From Hyposmocoma kahamanoa (Eukaryota; Arthropoda; Insecta; Lepidoptera; Cosmopterigidae), in NCBI RefSeq assembly GCF_003589595.1, contig NW_020653726.1:18815872-18879871 (forward strand): DNA of 64,000 bases. Direction: 5' to 3'. The stretch's first letter is position 1; each line of letters begins with the position of its first letter. The notes below the pieces were generated by a model that was not told where the DNA came from, searched no databases, and saw only the letters and a program-made list of their open reading frames with translations. This document shows, piece after piece, positions 54,346-64,000 of the stretch. A program made the translations under genes and the position numbers.

Positions 54346-54694
54346 CCATTAGCAAAATTTTAATTGTATAACTAGACAACAGTTTTATTAAATAATATAG
54401 TATAAATAACATGAAATACCCAGGTTTCAATTTTATTCCATGAATTTTTTTGGAACACGACCGGTCGCGCGCGGAATCTGAGACAGCAAACATAAATAAA
54501 GACACATGTGCGCTTGCGACGAATGTCACAGGACTACTAAAGAGAAGTTCCTCATCTCCTCGAGGATATCATGGTCGCTCAACCATCTATGGTTCACAGT
54601 TTTTGTAAAATGACTAAAATAAGGTCGCTGCAGTCCCTGAGACCGCGCGCGACCACTGGAAGGTTAATATAATACATAACCACCATCGTCAACC

Positions 54695-54850
54695 CATTAC
54701 ATATGCCACCGATAGACGCGAGTCTCCTCTAAAGAGAGAACTAAGACCGTAGTGCGCCACACTAGTTTTACTAGATTGTGAATCTTCCTGCGCTAGCTGG
54801 TTTTATTAGAACGTTTTCGTTCACGGTTAGCAATAGGTATTGCTCTACCG
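54695..54850 (-). mobile_element. SINE type C fragment
   Basis: AAGACCGTAGTGCGCCACAC, TTGTGAATCTTCCTGCGC and CGTTTTCGTTCACGGTTAGC in the reversed body order. The tRNA end is lost. Confidence 0.5.
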
Positions 54851-55019
54851 TGTCGAACCAAAACACTGATATCGTCAACAGTATATTGAGAAACAGCGGC
54901 GTGAAGAATTTTTCGCTTCTTTGTAATTTTTGAGGTTAATATCATGAAAAGATACATTTGATTTACGTTGTACATTAGATATTAAAGAAATTTATCTAAT
55001 CATTATAATTTTACTTTAA

Positions 55020-55232
55020 CTGCCTCCGTGGCCGAACGGTTACCATGCCGGACTGCCACGCAGAGGCCCCAGGTTCGATTCCCGGGCCGAGAGAAATATT
55101 TGTATGGCCTACATTTATTTCTCTCGTGAGTTTGGGTGTAATTTGTGGTTGTTTATGTGTGTGTCCATGGCACCCGCCACACAGGCTTTCTCTAGTGCGG
55201 GGCTATGTTGGGTGTGTGCGTTATTATTAATA
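55020..55232 (+). mobile_element. SINE type A, full length
   Basis: CTGCCTCCGTGGCCGAACGG, box B-like GGTTCGATTCCCGGG, the body with TCTCTCGTGAGTTTGGG and GTGTCCATGGCACCCGCC, ending GTGTGCGTTATTATTAATAA. The 3' end passes into a TTA/ATA simple repeat. It is the copy closest to the consensus of the window. Confidence 0.9.
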
Positions 55233-55607
55233 ATAATAATTGGAATTATTATTACTTTGGAGATGTAAGTTATGTCGATTGAGAAACTAACAAATTCCTA
55301 AAAACTAATACATTAACAGCCGAAAGGTTCTTGTTAGTATGAAATTACAAAACACTGTATTGAACCTTGTAGCGGTTTGGCTTGACATGACAGAATATCG
55401 TTTTTTATTGTACAAATTTGAGCCGTGGCAAATGTTAGTAGACCCCCGTTCCTGAGACATTGCGCGATCTGACAGTTTTCGTTAACTCAATAGCCCCGCA
55501 ACATTATACTGAATTTCGCGCACATAATTGTCAAACTAAAAGACTGTGTTACTGCGTACCGTGTTATGTCAAAATATATTTCTAAATTTTAAAACTTACT
55601 AAATATC

Positions 55608-56985
55608 TTAGTTTTTAATACTCAATACTCAATACTCAATATTATATTGCAAAACCATAATATAAGAAAATACAACAAAGATCAATATTATGGACCCCTT
55701 CGGACACGCAATATAATGGAAAGGAGAGAGGAGCAAACCAGTAGATAGAAATTTACATGTTTTAATATGAAATTTAAATGCAAACAAAACATAAAATATA
55801 TGTGTATGTAATAATAATTGTTATTTAATTTACTATACATTATTTCATTTTACTTTTAAATATACACACATGTATATCGATATATATATATCGATATATT
55901 GTATTTATATATTAATGTGTGTTTATTTGTTTAGCTTTTGTTCCCGTGTGTCAGTAATATATCATTTAAGTATTCATTAATACTATAATAACATTTTTGT
56001 AAGAGCAACTCTTTCAACTTTTTTGTAAATTGTATATCATTGCTTTCATTTATTAAGACATTAGGTAAGTTATTATACAGTTTTATAGAAAAATTATATG
56101 TACCCATATAGTTTAGATTTAAGCGGGAATGGGGCAATATTAATTTATTTTTATGGCGTAAAATATATGTTGAAGGAATGTCTTCTTTTTTTGTATAAAA
56201 GTGTTTGTATTTGCGTACGAATTTACACATCTCAAAAATATATAAACAAGGTAAAGCAAGTATGTTATGCTTTTGAAAATGTGGCTTGCAACTATCAGTC
56301 TGATCTAAATTAAATATAATCCGGATTAATTTTTTTGGGTGATAAAGAGATATGGGGCGTCCGTACTGTTACCCCATAAAATTATGCCGTAACTCAGCCA
56401 AGCATGCGCATAGGCGTAGTATGTTACTATTGCCGTTTCTATACTAGACGTCTTTTTTATTTCGCGCAGTGCATAAGAAAACTGGGATAGTTTGGAGTTT
56501 ATTTTTTGGATATGTCCTTTCCAATTTAAGTGTGTGTCTATAACAATGCCTAGTAAAGTGAATTCTTTCACGCATTCCAAGTTTGTGTCATTGTACTTAA
56601 AATTGATATTTAAAGCAGATTTTTGATAAGGATGAAAGTCATTAATTTGTTTTGGAAAAATTTATTTTAAGGTTATGGTCTTTCAACCAGTCTGATGTTT
56701 TAGTAAGGAGTGTATTTAGTTTTTCGTTAATATTAATATTGTTCTGACATGAAGTTAACAAAGATACATCGTCTGCGAAAAGTACACATGGTTCTTCCAT
56801 GATTTTAGGAAGATCGTTGATATAAATCAAGAATAATAAACATTCAATGACACTTCCCTGCGGGATTGATGCATTTATAATTTTACAATCGGAGCGCACG
56901 TTCGTGATATTTTTAGTGGTGTTATCAAAAAATTCAATTTCAACATATTGTTGTCTATATCTCATTCAAAATTAATATCTCATTC
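55608..56985 (-). mobile_element. LINE reverse transcriptase remnant, 1.4 kb
   Basis: Three minus-strand frames follow one another. 56965-56642 (107 residues) has SIPQGSVIECLLFLIYINDL (33-52) and LFADD (62-66), the catalytic block of non-LTR reverse transcriptase. 56580-56326 has LLGIVIDTHLNWKGHI then WLSYGIILWGN. 56230-55931 has a C-terminal LILPHSRLNLNYMGTYNFS-IKLYNNLPN and CYYSINEYLND. Frameshifts or stops separate them. The usual GVPQGSVLGP motif reads SIPQGSVIEC here. A 3' UTR ends at 55608-55640 in an ACTCAAT tandem. The endonuclease and N-terminal part are missing (5' truncation). Confidence 0.85.
55860..55900. repeat. TATCGATA palindromic microsatellite
   Basis: TATATCGATATATATATATC then GATATA. 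It holds two TATCGATA words (55875-55882, 55889-55896), the same as the insect DRE word, probably by chance in TA-rich DNA. It lies inside the LINE 3' UTR. Confidence 0.8.
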
Positions 56986-57059
56986 AAAAACATTAATACC
57001 TCCAAAGTTGAAATGTCAGGGTACAGATTAGGCCTTGAGAAATCATATAAGCGCTGTTA

Positions 57060-57150
57060 AAACAAAGCACTGTAACGAAACTGCAAAGATTCGAACAGTC
57101 GACCTCTCAATTAAGAAACAACTGTTTTCTCACTGGGCTGAATTGATACT
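57060..57150 (-). repeat. tRNA-like SINE head fragment
   Basis: The minus strand reads CCAGTGAGAAAACAGTTGTT, TCTTAATTGAGAGGTCGACT and GTTCGAATCTTTGC: a tRNA-like anticodon arm with box B. It resembles 47485-47545. No body follows. Confidence 0.5.
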
Positions 57151-57649
57151 AGGTAAATAAAAGAGGACATTTTCTGAAAGGAATAATTCACATTCCGAAA
57201 CCCATACGTCCGATGTTACATCAGCGGGGAGAGCGCATTCGTCACTTGTCAACGAGTCGTCGCGTCACGTCCTGGGACCCATCGATTTCACATTAGGCCA
57301 ACCTTTCACATCATCAGTACTTGAGTTTTGGGTTTTTGTTTGAAAATCATTTGAGTTTCATTGGTGAAAATTCTTTGTTTGGACGAAAATCAATTTGAAA
57401 TTTACATTTTATCGTTTTTGTGGTTGATTCGATTAATGTATCTAAGTACTTCAGAGTGACGGTAGACAGAGAGAAAGTGGTTACTATAATAATTGCGGAA
57501 CAAATCTTACGCTCAACTCACTAAGCTAAGCCCACTTAAGAGGTTTGTTATTTAATTAGCGCAAGAATTAACAGAACTGTAGCGGTACAGTGCGAGAACT
57601 TCTACTGCGACATCTACCTGTAGCTTTATTTCTAAGTCTTTCTAAGTGA

Positions 57650-57755
57650 AGGAAAATGTCACTATGACACGTCGAAGTAGTAGGGAAACATGTGAAGACT
57701 TAGAAGAGTGTCCGTGCACAGCAGTGGGAGGTATAACGGGTTACAATGATAATAA
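57650..57755 (+). mobile_element. SINE type C 3' half
   Basis: TGAAGGAAAATGTCACTATG, GAAACATGTGAAGACTTAG, GTGTCCGTGCACAGCAGTGG and a GATAATAAT end. Confidence 0.5.
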
Positions 57756-58825
57756 TCCATAAGTTAGTTAAATATCATATCATTGTAATAATAATTTATG
57801 TAACTACTAACACAAAAACGATTGTACAAAAGGATTCCTTAGCAAAAACCATTAAACTTACTTTAAACATCTAATTATGGTCTTGTTTCTTATTTTGAAT
57901 CAAGATATTAATAAATCAGAATACAACACTGGATATAATGAAGAATATATTCAGTAAGACCTGTACAGAAATTTGTAAATATTAGATCTCTAATTCATTT
58001 CAATAAAGAGCCTAACAGTCTAATGAAAGTGCTGTTGTCGTTAACGGAACAAGGCACACAGTGAACAAACAAGATAAATTTTCAATCTGTATCCGCATGT
58101 AAATAGCGGTACAGCTTTGTGACTCGAAAATCAATGGCGGCGTGACAAATAACGCCAGTGCTGGTTGTGACGGCAAATCAGGAACTGAACGGATACTGCT
58201 CCGTAATTATAGATGCGAATGAGTTAGTAACTTTCTTTAAAGACTAAAAGGCATTTCAATAACGGCAAAATTAATTTAAGAAATAAAAAAATAATAGGAA
58301 TTGAACAAAATTTTATTCGAAACGATAACAAAAAAAGGCAAACCAAATGACAGCCTAAAAATTTATTAATACAGTCAACAGTGCTTTGGGCGTCAACCGC
58401 AACCCGTACAATTTAAAACTATAGTGAATTAAACCAAAGCAATCTTTTGTTTAATTATGGATAAAATTTCTGAAACTCCAACCAACGAAAGCATTTTGTG
58501 CATTATCCCCACGAGTAATACGAAACCAAATGATAGTTTGCGGTGTGGGCTGCCATCGGCATCCGAGCTAATTCTCGGATTATTAGCCAATCCACTGCCG
58601 TTTTGGACGTAGAGCTTTATATAAAACATGGCTGCGGAACATGTTTTCCTAATAAAGGCTAACCAAAAACGTTAGCCAACATTTGAAATTAATGGAAAAG
58701 TTGTTAGTCTGTCTGAATTACGTATATAATCACTCTATTTCGAGTCAGTCTTCATATGTTATGGTGTTCTCCAAGGAGCGAGTTTAGGTCCAAATTGATT
58801 TCGCTGGTCATTGGGCCGTTAAGGA
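57756..58825. other. Unassigned 1.1 kb
   Basis: No repeat recognised. A 66-codon minus frame (58429-58629) has no motif. Confidence 0.45.
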
Positions 58826-58914
58826 TGTACAGTCGGTGCCCTCACTTAAATATCCACTATTTGTACTGAGTGCTATACAAATAGTGGATACATATGAAGG
58901 GGCACTCACGGTAC
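58826..58914. mobile_element. 89-bp hairpin element
   Basis: Arms of about 40 bp (58826-58866 and 58875-58914) pair almost throughout, with end words TGTACAGTCGGTGCC and GGCACTCACGGTACA and core ATCCACTATTTGTAC / ATACAAATAGTGGAT. The loop is 8 nt. It resembles a miniature foldback element. Confidence 0.85.
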
Positions 58915-59529
58915 AAACGAACAATTAACTTGGATTTATTTTTGATAACTTTTAATCAATCAATCCGGTTGAGTTCCGTAATACATCTCTGGAATTCATT
59001 TTCATTTGGTATATGATATACGTGGCAGCAATGATGAATGGATTGTGCGAAAGATGAGATGTGTATGAAGCGAGTGAACATCTAGGTGATTGGTTGATTC
59101 ACCGACCCCAAACAAAGGGATATGTGTAGGAGAATTTGACACATGGGGTGAATTATCTTTTGTTTTATTTAAACGAACACGTAGGAAAACCTTTATGCTA
59201 AAGTAATGCTACTTAAGATTGTACGATAAGACATATTATACTTTTTAAGTTAGTGGTAAAAATCACCTCAGTTATAAATAAGATGCACGCAAGGCTGCGA
59301 CATTCTTTCAAGTATGGAAATTCTTGTATCAGAAGTACGTAGTAGTAATAAAACAAAGTAAAATACGGATGAAATCACAGAACTAAAGCTTTAACCGTAT
59401 TTCACTTACTTGTACTTACTATAATATGAGTATTTTACTATCGTAGACCTCTTCTGTTATCTTTTTGGCTATCGTTGCGTGATCATATACATGTTATTCA
59501 TATACATGTATCGACCCATACCCTTCTAT
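58915..59529. other. Unassigned
   Basis: Nothing recognised. Confidence 0.5.
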
Positions 59530-59650
59530 TCTTTTCACTTTTGCTTTTTTAAGAATGTTCTCGATTTAATCTGAAAGTCCTTCGTGGCCGTCCTGCCCCA
59601 ATGTTACCTTCCACTTTTATTTATCCGTACTACGTGTGCAAATCACCTCA
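59530..59650 (-). mobile_element. RTE-like LINE C-terminal scrap
   Basis: The minus strand reads KVEGNIGAGRPRRTFRLNRE, matching the VEG---GRGRPRRTW block near the end of RTE-type pol. About 25 residues, no more. Confidence 0.4.
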
Positions 59651-60175
59651 TCATATCCAAGAAAAGCATTATGTTCATTTTTCGATTTTTCACAGAAATG
59701 AATTTAGAATGTGTTAATTTTATTGTGAATAATACACCGAGCTTTCCATGTTTAAAATAATTACGAGACAACGTTGGTTGGATATACGAGTCGGCTTTGC
59801 GCGCCAATGGATGAGGTGTTAATGAGACGTTTTTCTAGAAAACTAACGGTACATGTTTTTAAAACAAAAGTAAAAATTTATCACCGATCGTAAATGAAAA
59901 ATATATACATCGACAAACTTTCATAGGAAACGAAGCCACCGACTAGAAGTTGAAAAACAAGACAATAAGGCATAACCCGGCTTAGCAGGAAGCGTTTGTT
60001 GAAGCATTTGCACTGCAGACTCGCGGGCGGAACCGCAGCGAATTATTGTGTCATGGACTTCGGGTTAGTTGAGCCGATAGTTTTGTTTGGAGTCAATTGT
60101 GTGAGAGATTTCATTAGTTTGTCTATTCTTTGTTATATCATCCCTATAACAAAGGTTTGCAATAAGTTTATAAGT
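59651..60175. other. Unassigned, up to the gap
   Basis: A plus frame opening at 59996 runs into the gap and cannot be judged. No domain is visible in its first 60 residues. Confidence 0.45.
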
Positions 60176-60575
60176 NNNNNNNNNNNNNNNNNNNNNNNNN
60201 NNNNNNNNNNNNNNNNNNNNNNNNNNNNNNNNNNNNNNNNNNNNNNNNNNNNNNNNNNNNNNNNNNNNNNNNNNNNNNNNNNNNNNNNNNNNNNNNNNNN
60301 NNNNNNNNNNNNNNNNNNNNNNNNNNNNNNNNNNNNNNNNNNNNNNNNNNNNNNNNNNNNNNNNNNNNNNNNNNNNNNNNNNNNNNNNNNNNNNNNNNNN
60401 NNNNNNNNNNNNNNNNNNNNNNNNNNNNNNNNNNNNNNNNNNNNNNNNNNNNNNNNNNNNNNNNNNNNNNNNNNNNNNNNNNNNNNNNNNNNNNNNNNNN
60501 NNNNNNNNNNNNNNNNNNNNNNNNNNNNNNNNNNNNNNNNNNNNNNNNNNNNNNNNNNNNNNNNNNNNNNNNNNN
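60176..60575. other. Assembly gap of 400 N
   Basis: Undetermined bases. Frames drawn across it are artefacts. Confidence 1.
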
Positions 60576-60665
60576 GGGCATCATATTAGTAGATAAATAT
60601 GGCTGTTTACACAAATAACAGAGAATAAAGATGACGTAGTGTTAATTGGAGGTATCGACATAATC
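60576..60665. mobile_element. Second copy of the 3717-3980 MITE, cut by gap
   Basis: ATAAATATGGCTGTTTACAC, AATAAAGATGACGTAGTGTT and AATTGGAGGTATCGACATAA match the reverse complement of 3717-3800, including the terminal repeat. The rest would lie in the gap. Confidence 0.75.
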
Positions 60666-60889
60666 GAAAGAATAGTGCAACTCTAGTACACAGCTATCGT
60701 TGACTACGATGTATAAAATGATACGAAAGTATTCAAATAGAAAAATATATCTATGTATATATAAGTCGCATGTGATGATTATACATCGAAAGTGCTTTCA
60801 TCACATTTGAAAGTCACAGAAGTAACACTAACTACAAGAAACAAATTTTGTAAAATGTGAAATTTTATAACTCTCCTATTTAAAACAAA

Positions 60890-61150
60890 TATCATCATCA
60901 TGGTCAGCCAACATCAACCCACTGCGCATAGGCCTCATCTTCATTGCGTCAACATTTTCGATCCAGCGCCATTTGGATCCAGCGCGATCTCGCAAATCTG
61001 ACGATATTGTTAGGCCATCGGGCTGGTGGTCTGCCCACTGGCCTTTTTGCTCCCTTGGCTATCATTCCGTGACTACTTTGGTCCATCGTCCGTCTTCTCG
61101 TCTATCCAAATGTCCTGCCCAAATTAAATTAGTCCTTAACATATTTATGT
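60890..61150 (-). mobile_element. RTE-like LINE C-terminal end, decayed
   Basis: The minus strand reads KGAKRPVGRPPARWPNNIVR, FARSRWIQMALDRK, C, stop, then EDEAYAQWVDVG and a stop, with a GATGATGATAT tail (60893-60904). It follows the RTE pol terminus GRPPARW-DD----AG-RW---A-DR--W--L-EAYAQQW. Confidence 0.75.
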
Positions 61151-61621
61151 ACAATTTTTAATCCTCTCTTGTGAGAAGTTGTTATTTTACAGACGTGACC
61201 TTATTAGACTAATCTCTGGGAAGATTATGCTCTTAGAAATAAAAACAATCTTATTCAAACAAAATTACCAAACAAAACTAAAAGTACCCTCCTAACTAGC
61301 TCAAACAGACCCAGCAAAAAGTTCAGAGGTGCATTTATGACGACAGTTTTGAACGCTATGTATTGTTCCTAGGTCATTAATTATACAGAAGTGTTCCTGT
61401 AAATGGAACTGTTTTTGTTTCTAGCCTTTATAATAATATTTTGTGGGTTAAGGTGCTACAATGTTATTTTGTTGTATTTTTGCAGAATTCATAGTATTAG
61501 ATCGAGAGAAACTTGTTACGATGAAACACTATATTATTAATACATTGTAAAAAAAGTATAGGTACTAATTTAAATAACTAAATATATTGTTGAGTTCTAA
61601 GGTTGTTGCAATTGCTACGCG
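61151..61621. other. Unassigned, nothing seen
   Basis: AT-rich flank. Confidence 0.5.
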
Positions 61622-61750
61622 TATTTTTAACCGACTTAAAAAAATAGAATATTTTAATATGAAATTTCCGCGCACTTTCCGTCAACCAATTTCAATAAAA
61701 CTTGGCAAATAGATGTAATTCTACGAACTTTTGAGGTCGGCTTTTTTATA
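61622..61750 (-). mobile_element. AACCGAC element, internally deleted
   Basis: Both ends are present: TATTTTTAACCGACTTAAAA and TTTTGAGGTCGGCTTTTTTA. Only about 90 bp of interior remains (CGCGCACTTTCCGTCAACC). A miniature derivative. Confidence 0.85.
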
Positions 61751-61890
61751 ATTTAAATAAACGAATAGCCCGAATTACAGCGTAGTCGTTCGTATAGTGA
61801 ATAAATGATGCGAATTTTGAGGGGAGTGCTGCCAATGCATGATGCTTGCCGCGGAGAGGACCATGCCGATTCTATGATGATTGAGATCGT

Positions 61891-62320
61891 CTTGGAAAGT
61901 ATAGTCACTATACTTATTTCTGCCGCCAAAATAGTAATGTGAGCATTACTGCGTTTCGGTTTTGAAGAGCAAGGTGTTGGTGAAACTACAGGAATATAGG
62001 ATTTTCGACTTTATGTCTCAGGGTGACTGACGCAGTGGCAGTGCCCCTCGGGTCTTTGTAATTTAAAGCTACAATGCAAATGTTACAAGCAGGCATGTCG
62101 CTTACTCCCCTAGTGAGGCCAGCGGGCTCTGGACAGGGACTCCGGAGCCTGCATTGCACGGACTCACGGAGGGGGTTTTAGTGGGATAGGCCCTCCAGTC
62201 TGAAGGGAGAGTCCCCACATAACCCCTGCGTCTCCTTTGGGCTCAGGGGTATCTATAAAGATTTCCCCCCGTCAAAAAAAAGGCATGTCGCTTACTGCCA
62301 AAAGCATATCTTCTTCGATT
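61891..62320 (+). mobile_element. Bm1-like SINE with nested retroposon
   Basis: TCTGCCGCCAAAATAGTAAT, TTACTGCGTTTCGGTTTTGA, GTGACTGACGCAGTGGCAGT and GGCATGTCGCTTACT, interrupted at 62106 and resumed at 62297 (GCCAAAAGCATATC). Without the insert the order of the family is restored. Confidence 0.85.
62107..62280 (+). mobile_element. 174-bp retroposon, A tail, 16-bp TSD
   Basis: The identical 16-mer AGGCATGTCGCTTACT flanks it at 62091-62106 and 62281-62296. The insert is GC-rich (GGAGGGGGTTTTAGTGGGAT, AGGGAGAGTCCCCACATAAC) and ends GATTTCCCCCCGTCAAAAAA. The A tail and the long duplication are the mark of target-primed reverse transcription. The GGGGGTTTTAGTGGGAT words recall the 3' UTR of R1-clade LINEs, so it is probably a strongly 5'-truncated LINE copy. 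The family is assigned from memory. Confidence 0.85.
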
Positions 62321-62499
62321 CCTACTGCTTATATAACATCTAACGCAAATTTCAAATATACCACGAAATAGAATAGCTCAAGATCTTTTTACTTATTTTT
62401 CATCGTTAAGTTTCATGTTTCTTGAACTTGTAGTTATTGCTGTGTGCTACCAGTGAATTGCCCTGGAGTACTCCTTTGCGTAAAAACATTTTTCGAAAT
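62321..62499. other. Unassigned
   Basis: Short interval, nothing recognised. Confidence 0.5.
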
Positions 62500-62830
62500 T
62501 TATTTTTATTTCTAAATTTAGAACTCCTTACTAAGCAACTGACGTTACTTTTTTAAATTAGCGCGAAAATAAAAAAATAGTAATGAAAAGTCGGCTGAGG
62601 TCGATATATTTTTTGAAGATGGAATTTCGGGTAATGCGTTTCTTATCGCAATCAAAATATAATATAATTATGATACGAACTGTTGCTACACCTCCCGTAT
62701 TCACCAGATTTGATCCCATTTGACTTTTTTGTCTAATTTTTAACCGATTTGCATGACATAAGGAAGTGACTGAAACAGAAGCTTATTTTTCAGTTTGACA
62801 AAAAATATTTTTTTGATTGATAAAACAAAA
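62500..62830 (+). mobile_element. Mariner-type transposase remnant, copy 2
   Basis: With one inserted base between PP and YSPDL (near 62690), the plus strand keeps the mariner PYSPDL-PFDFF block (third catalytic acid). In another frame it reads LIFNRFA, stop, HKEVTETEAYF. Upstream, TTTAGAACTCCTTACT and GAGGTCGATATATTTTTTGA are shared with the reverse of 40080-40180. It is badly frameshifted and non-functional. Confidence 0.7.
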
Positions 62831-63674
62831 AACCATTCCAATTATGACCTTGAAACTTACTATACCACTATTCTACAATCAGTAATTTACCTCATAACAA
62901 AAAGTTTTGTGGTCTCAATTTTCCAGTAACAATTTAATATTAGTGAGCAAAAAGTTAAACAATGTTCTCCATTGCACAGGCACCCGCACAGTGGTTCCGT
63001 TGCAGCTTCACTTTGAAATATAATGAGCTAGATTGTTTTGTATGCTTTTCTTGTCAGCAAAAATACAGTGATAACTATTGTTTCTTTTTCTACACAATAA
63101 ATTGTATTATGTCTGTCTGATTTATACATCTATCTGAATCGATTTAGCCCACTCGGGTTCCAATTAATCCTAGAATCATAACTGGTTTTTTTATTTATTA
63201 AAGCTCATTAAGAATACAATATGGTCAAAGCTTTAAAGATAATATGATTCCATACTCTCAAAATATGGTAACAATTTGTGTTTTTTTTGTTTACAAATAT
63301 CACGTCACTGACAACTCAAAGAGGTGAAATCGCAGAGGGGGTGGCGCTGGTGTCGTTTAAATCTATTCAGTTTAATCTGCCATCTGACATGATGGTGCTG
63401 GCAGGGTTGCCACATAAATGTTAAGGAGTGAAGTTGATGGTTAATGCTTCATGAACGAGCGCGCTTTGTCAAAATGGGCTTTTTGTGTGAGGTACTTGGA
63501 AAGTGAACGATCGAGGCCGGCCTCTTTCTGTGAATTCGCAAAGATCCATACCATACACTTACTATCATCAAATCGAGCCGCATTTAGCGCCAATAGTAAA
63601 AACTGCAGCCCATACAGTCAATCAGAAATACATCCAATAAAAGGAGTTTCCCTCTGAATTCCCCAGCTTAGCAA
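62831..63674. other. Unassigned 0.8 kb
   Basis: A 68-codon plus frame (63451-63657) shows no motif. No repeat recognised. Confidence 0.45.
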
Positions 63675-63770
63675 CTCATTTATACGTCCTAATGCTGGGC
63701 ACGGGTCGCCAAAGTCCGCCACGCTGGTCCAAAGCTGATTGGGGACTTCACACCGTCTAAATACGCGAAG
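63675..63770 (-). mobile_element. SINE type C, 3' fragment
   Basis: TATACGTCCTAATGCTGGGC, AAGTCCGCCACGCTGGTCCA and GATTGGGGACTTCACACCGT, the 3' half of the type C SINE in reverse. The tRNA end is absent. Confidence 0.7.
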
Positions 63771-64000
63771 AAATTTGAATGACAAACAAAATTATCTAAA
63801 TAACGAATCAGAACATCAAAATAAGGACTCAGATTTGTTCTAAGATATCCTAAAGATACTGTGAATAGGCAAGAAAATATGAATAGTCGCCGTTTAAGCG
63901 AGCGTTAAGCAAAGAAACTCGCCTGCCATAATCTGAAACGGCTTTCAATAGAGTTGATACTATGTTCTAGTAACAGTTAAAGCCTGTGTCAAAAAACGTC

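Larger units (their letters stand above)
53418..54664. mobile_element. Possible piggyBac-like element, 1.25 kb
   Basis: The left ACCTTCCAGTGGTCGC (53419-53434) and the right GCGACCACTGGAAGGT (54648-54663) are perfect inverted repeats of 16 bp. The right end is followed by TTAA (overlapping the terminal T), the piggyBac target. The left flank lacks TTAA. Subterminal GCGTGCGGTCTGTGAGACC-type words are on both sides, and a third copy is internal at 54465-54490. No transposase frame. A foldback element and a LINE 3' end lie inside. Confidence 0.45.

Noticed and set aside
55875..55896. DREF-type promoter (two TATCGATA words)
   Set aside because: The words lie in a TA microsatellite inside a LINE 3' UTR, and no gene start is nearby.
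59996..60614. Open frames of 197 and 148 codons
   Set aside because: Most of their length is undetermined N, so they are artefacts of the gap.
1..64000. CRISPR array, operons or prokaryotic genes
   Set aside because: There are no regularly spaced identical repeats, no ribosome-binding-site-led gene series, and the content is typical of insect nuclear DNA.

Overview
This is a stretch of animal nuclear DNA, most likely from a moth or butterfly (Lepidoptera). It is AT-rich, has no credible host gene and no prokaryotic gene organisation, and is crowded with old transposable-element fragments. The lepidopteran call rests on recognising several interspersed repeats from memory: a Bm1-like SINE class, several tRNA-headed SINEs, 3' ends of RTE-, CR1- and Jockey-like LINEs, and a short inverted-repeat element ending in AACCGAC. 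No database search was run. Most open frames of 60-145 codons are chance frames or lie inside repeats. The readable protein remnants are parts of LINE reverse transcriptases and of a mariner-type transposase, and nearly all are broken by stops or frameshifts.

Layout. 0-10 kb: inverted-repeat and direct-repeat elements, a TIR element (3717-3980), four tRNA-SINE types, a hAT-type MITE (7017-7302) and an RTE remnant. 9.5-19 kb: a split LINE remnant with a YADD motif, a composite tRNA-bearing repeat (12309-12832), a SINE interrupted by a second copy of the hAT MITE (13385-13670), RTE and CR1-like ends, and two abutting palindromes (17668-17744). 19-32 kb: copies of the AACCGAC-ended element and Bm1-like SINEs, two copies of one LINE 3' end (22985-23632 and 28550-29215), a second composite tRNA-bearing unit and a GTCGTGAC-rich block. 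32-44 kb: sparse, then two LINE ends pointing away from each other (38660-39600), a mariner remnant and inverted Bm1-like pairs. 44-57 kb: more AACCGAC elements, SINEs, a possible piggyBac-like inverted-repeat element (53418-54664) and a 1.4 kb LINE remnant. 57-64 kb: an 89-bp hairpin element, a 400-bp assembly gap (60176-60575), RTE remnants, a Bm1-like SINE carrying a nested retroposon with a 16-bp target-site duplication, and a second mariner remnant.

The elements do not form a pathway or operon. What the sequence does show is transposition history: exact target-site duplications, nested insertions that give relative ages, SINEs whose 3' ends resemble those of RTE-type LINEs, and repeated hairpin-forming sequences. 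I found no convincing undescribed functional system. The most unusual structures are the ~350-bp repeat unit containing a tRNA-like core, seen at two loci with signs of head-to-tail iteration, and the pair of adjacent near-spacerless palindromes at 17.7 kb. Unlisted gaps between features are intergenic or intronic DNA in which I recognise nothing.
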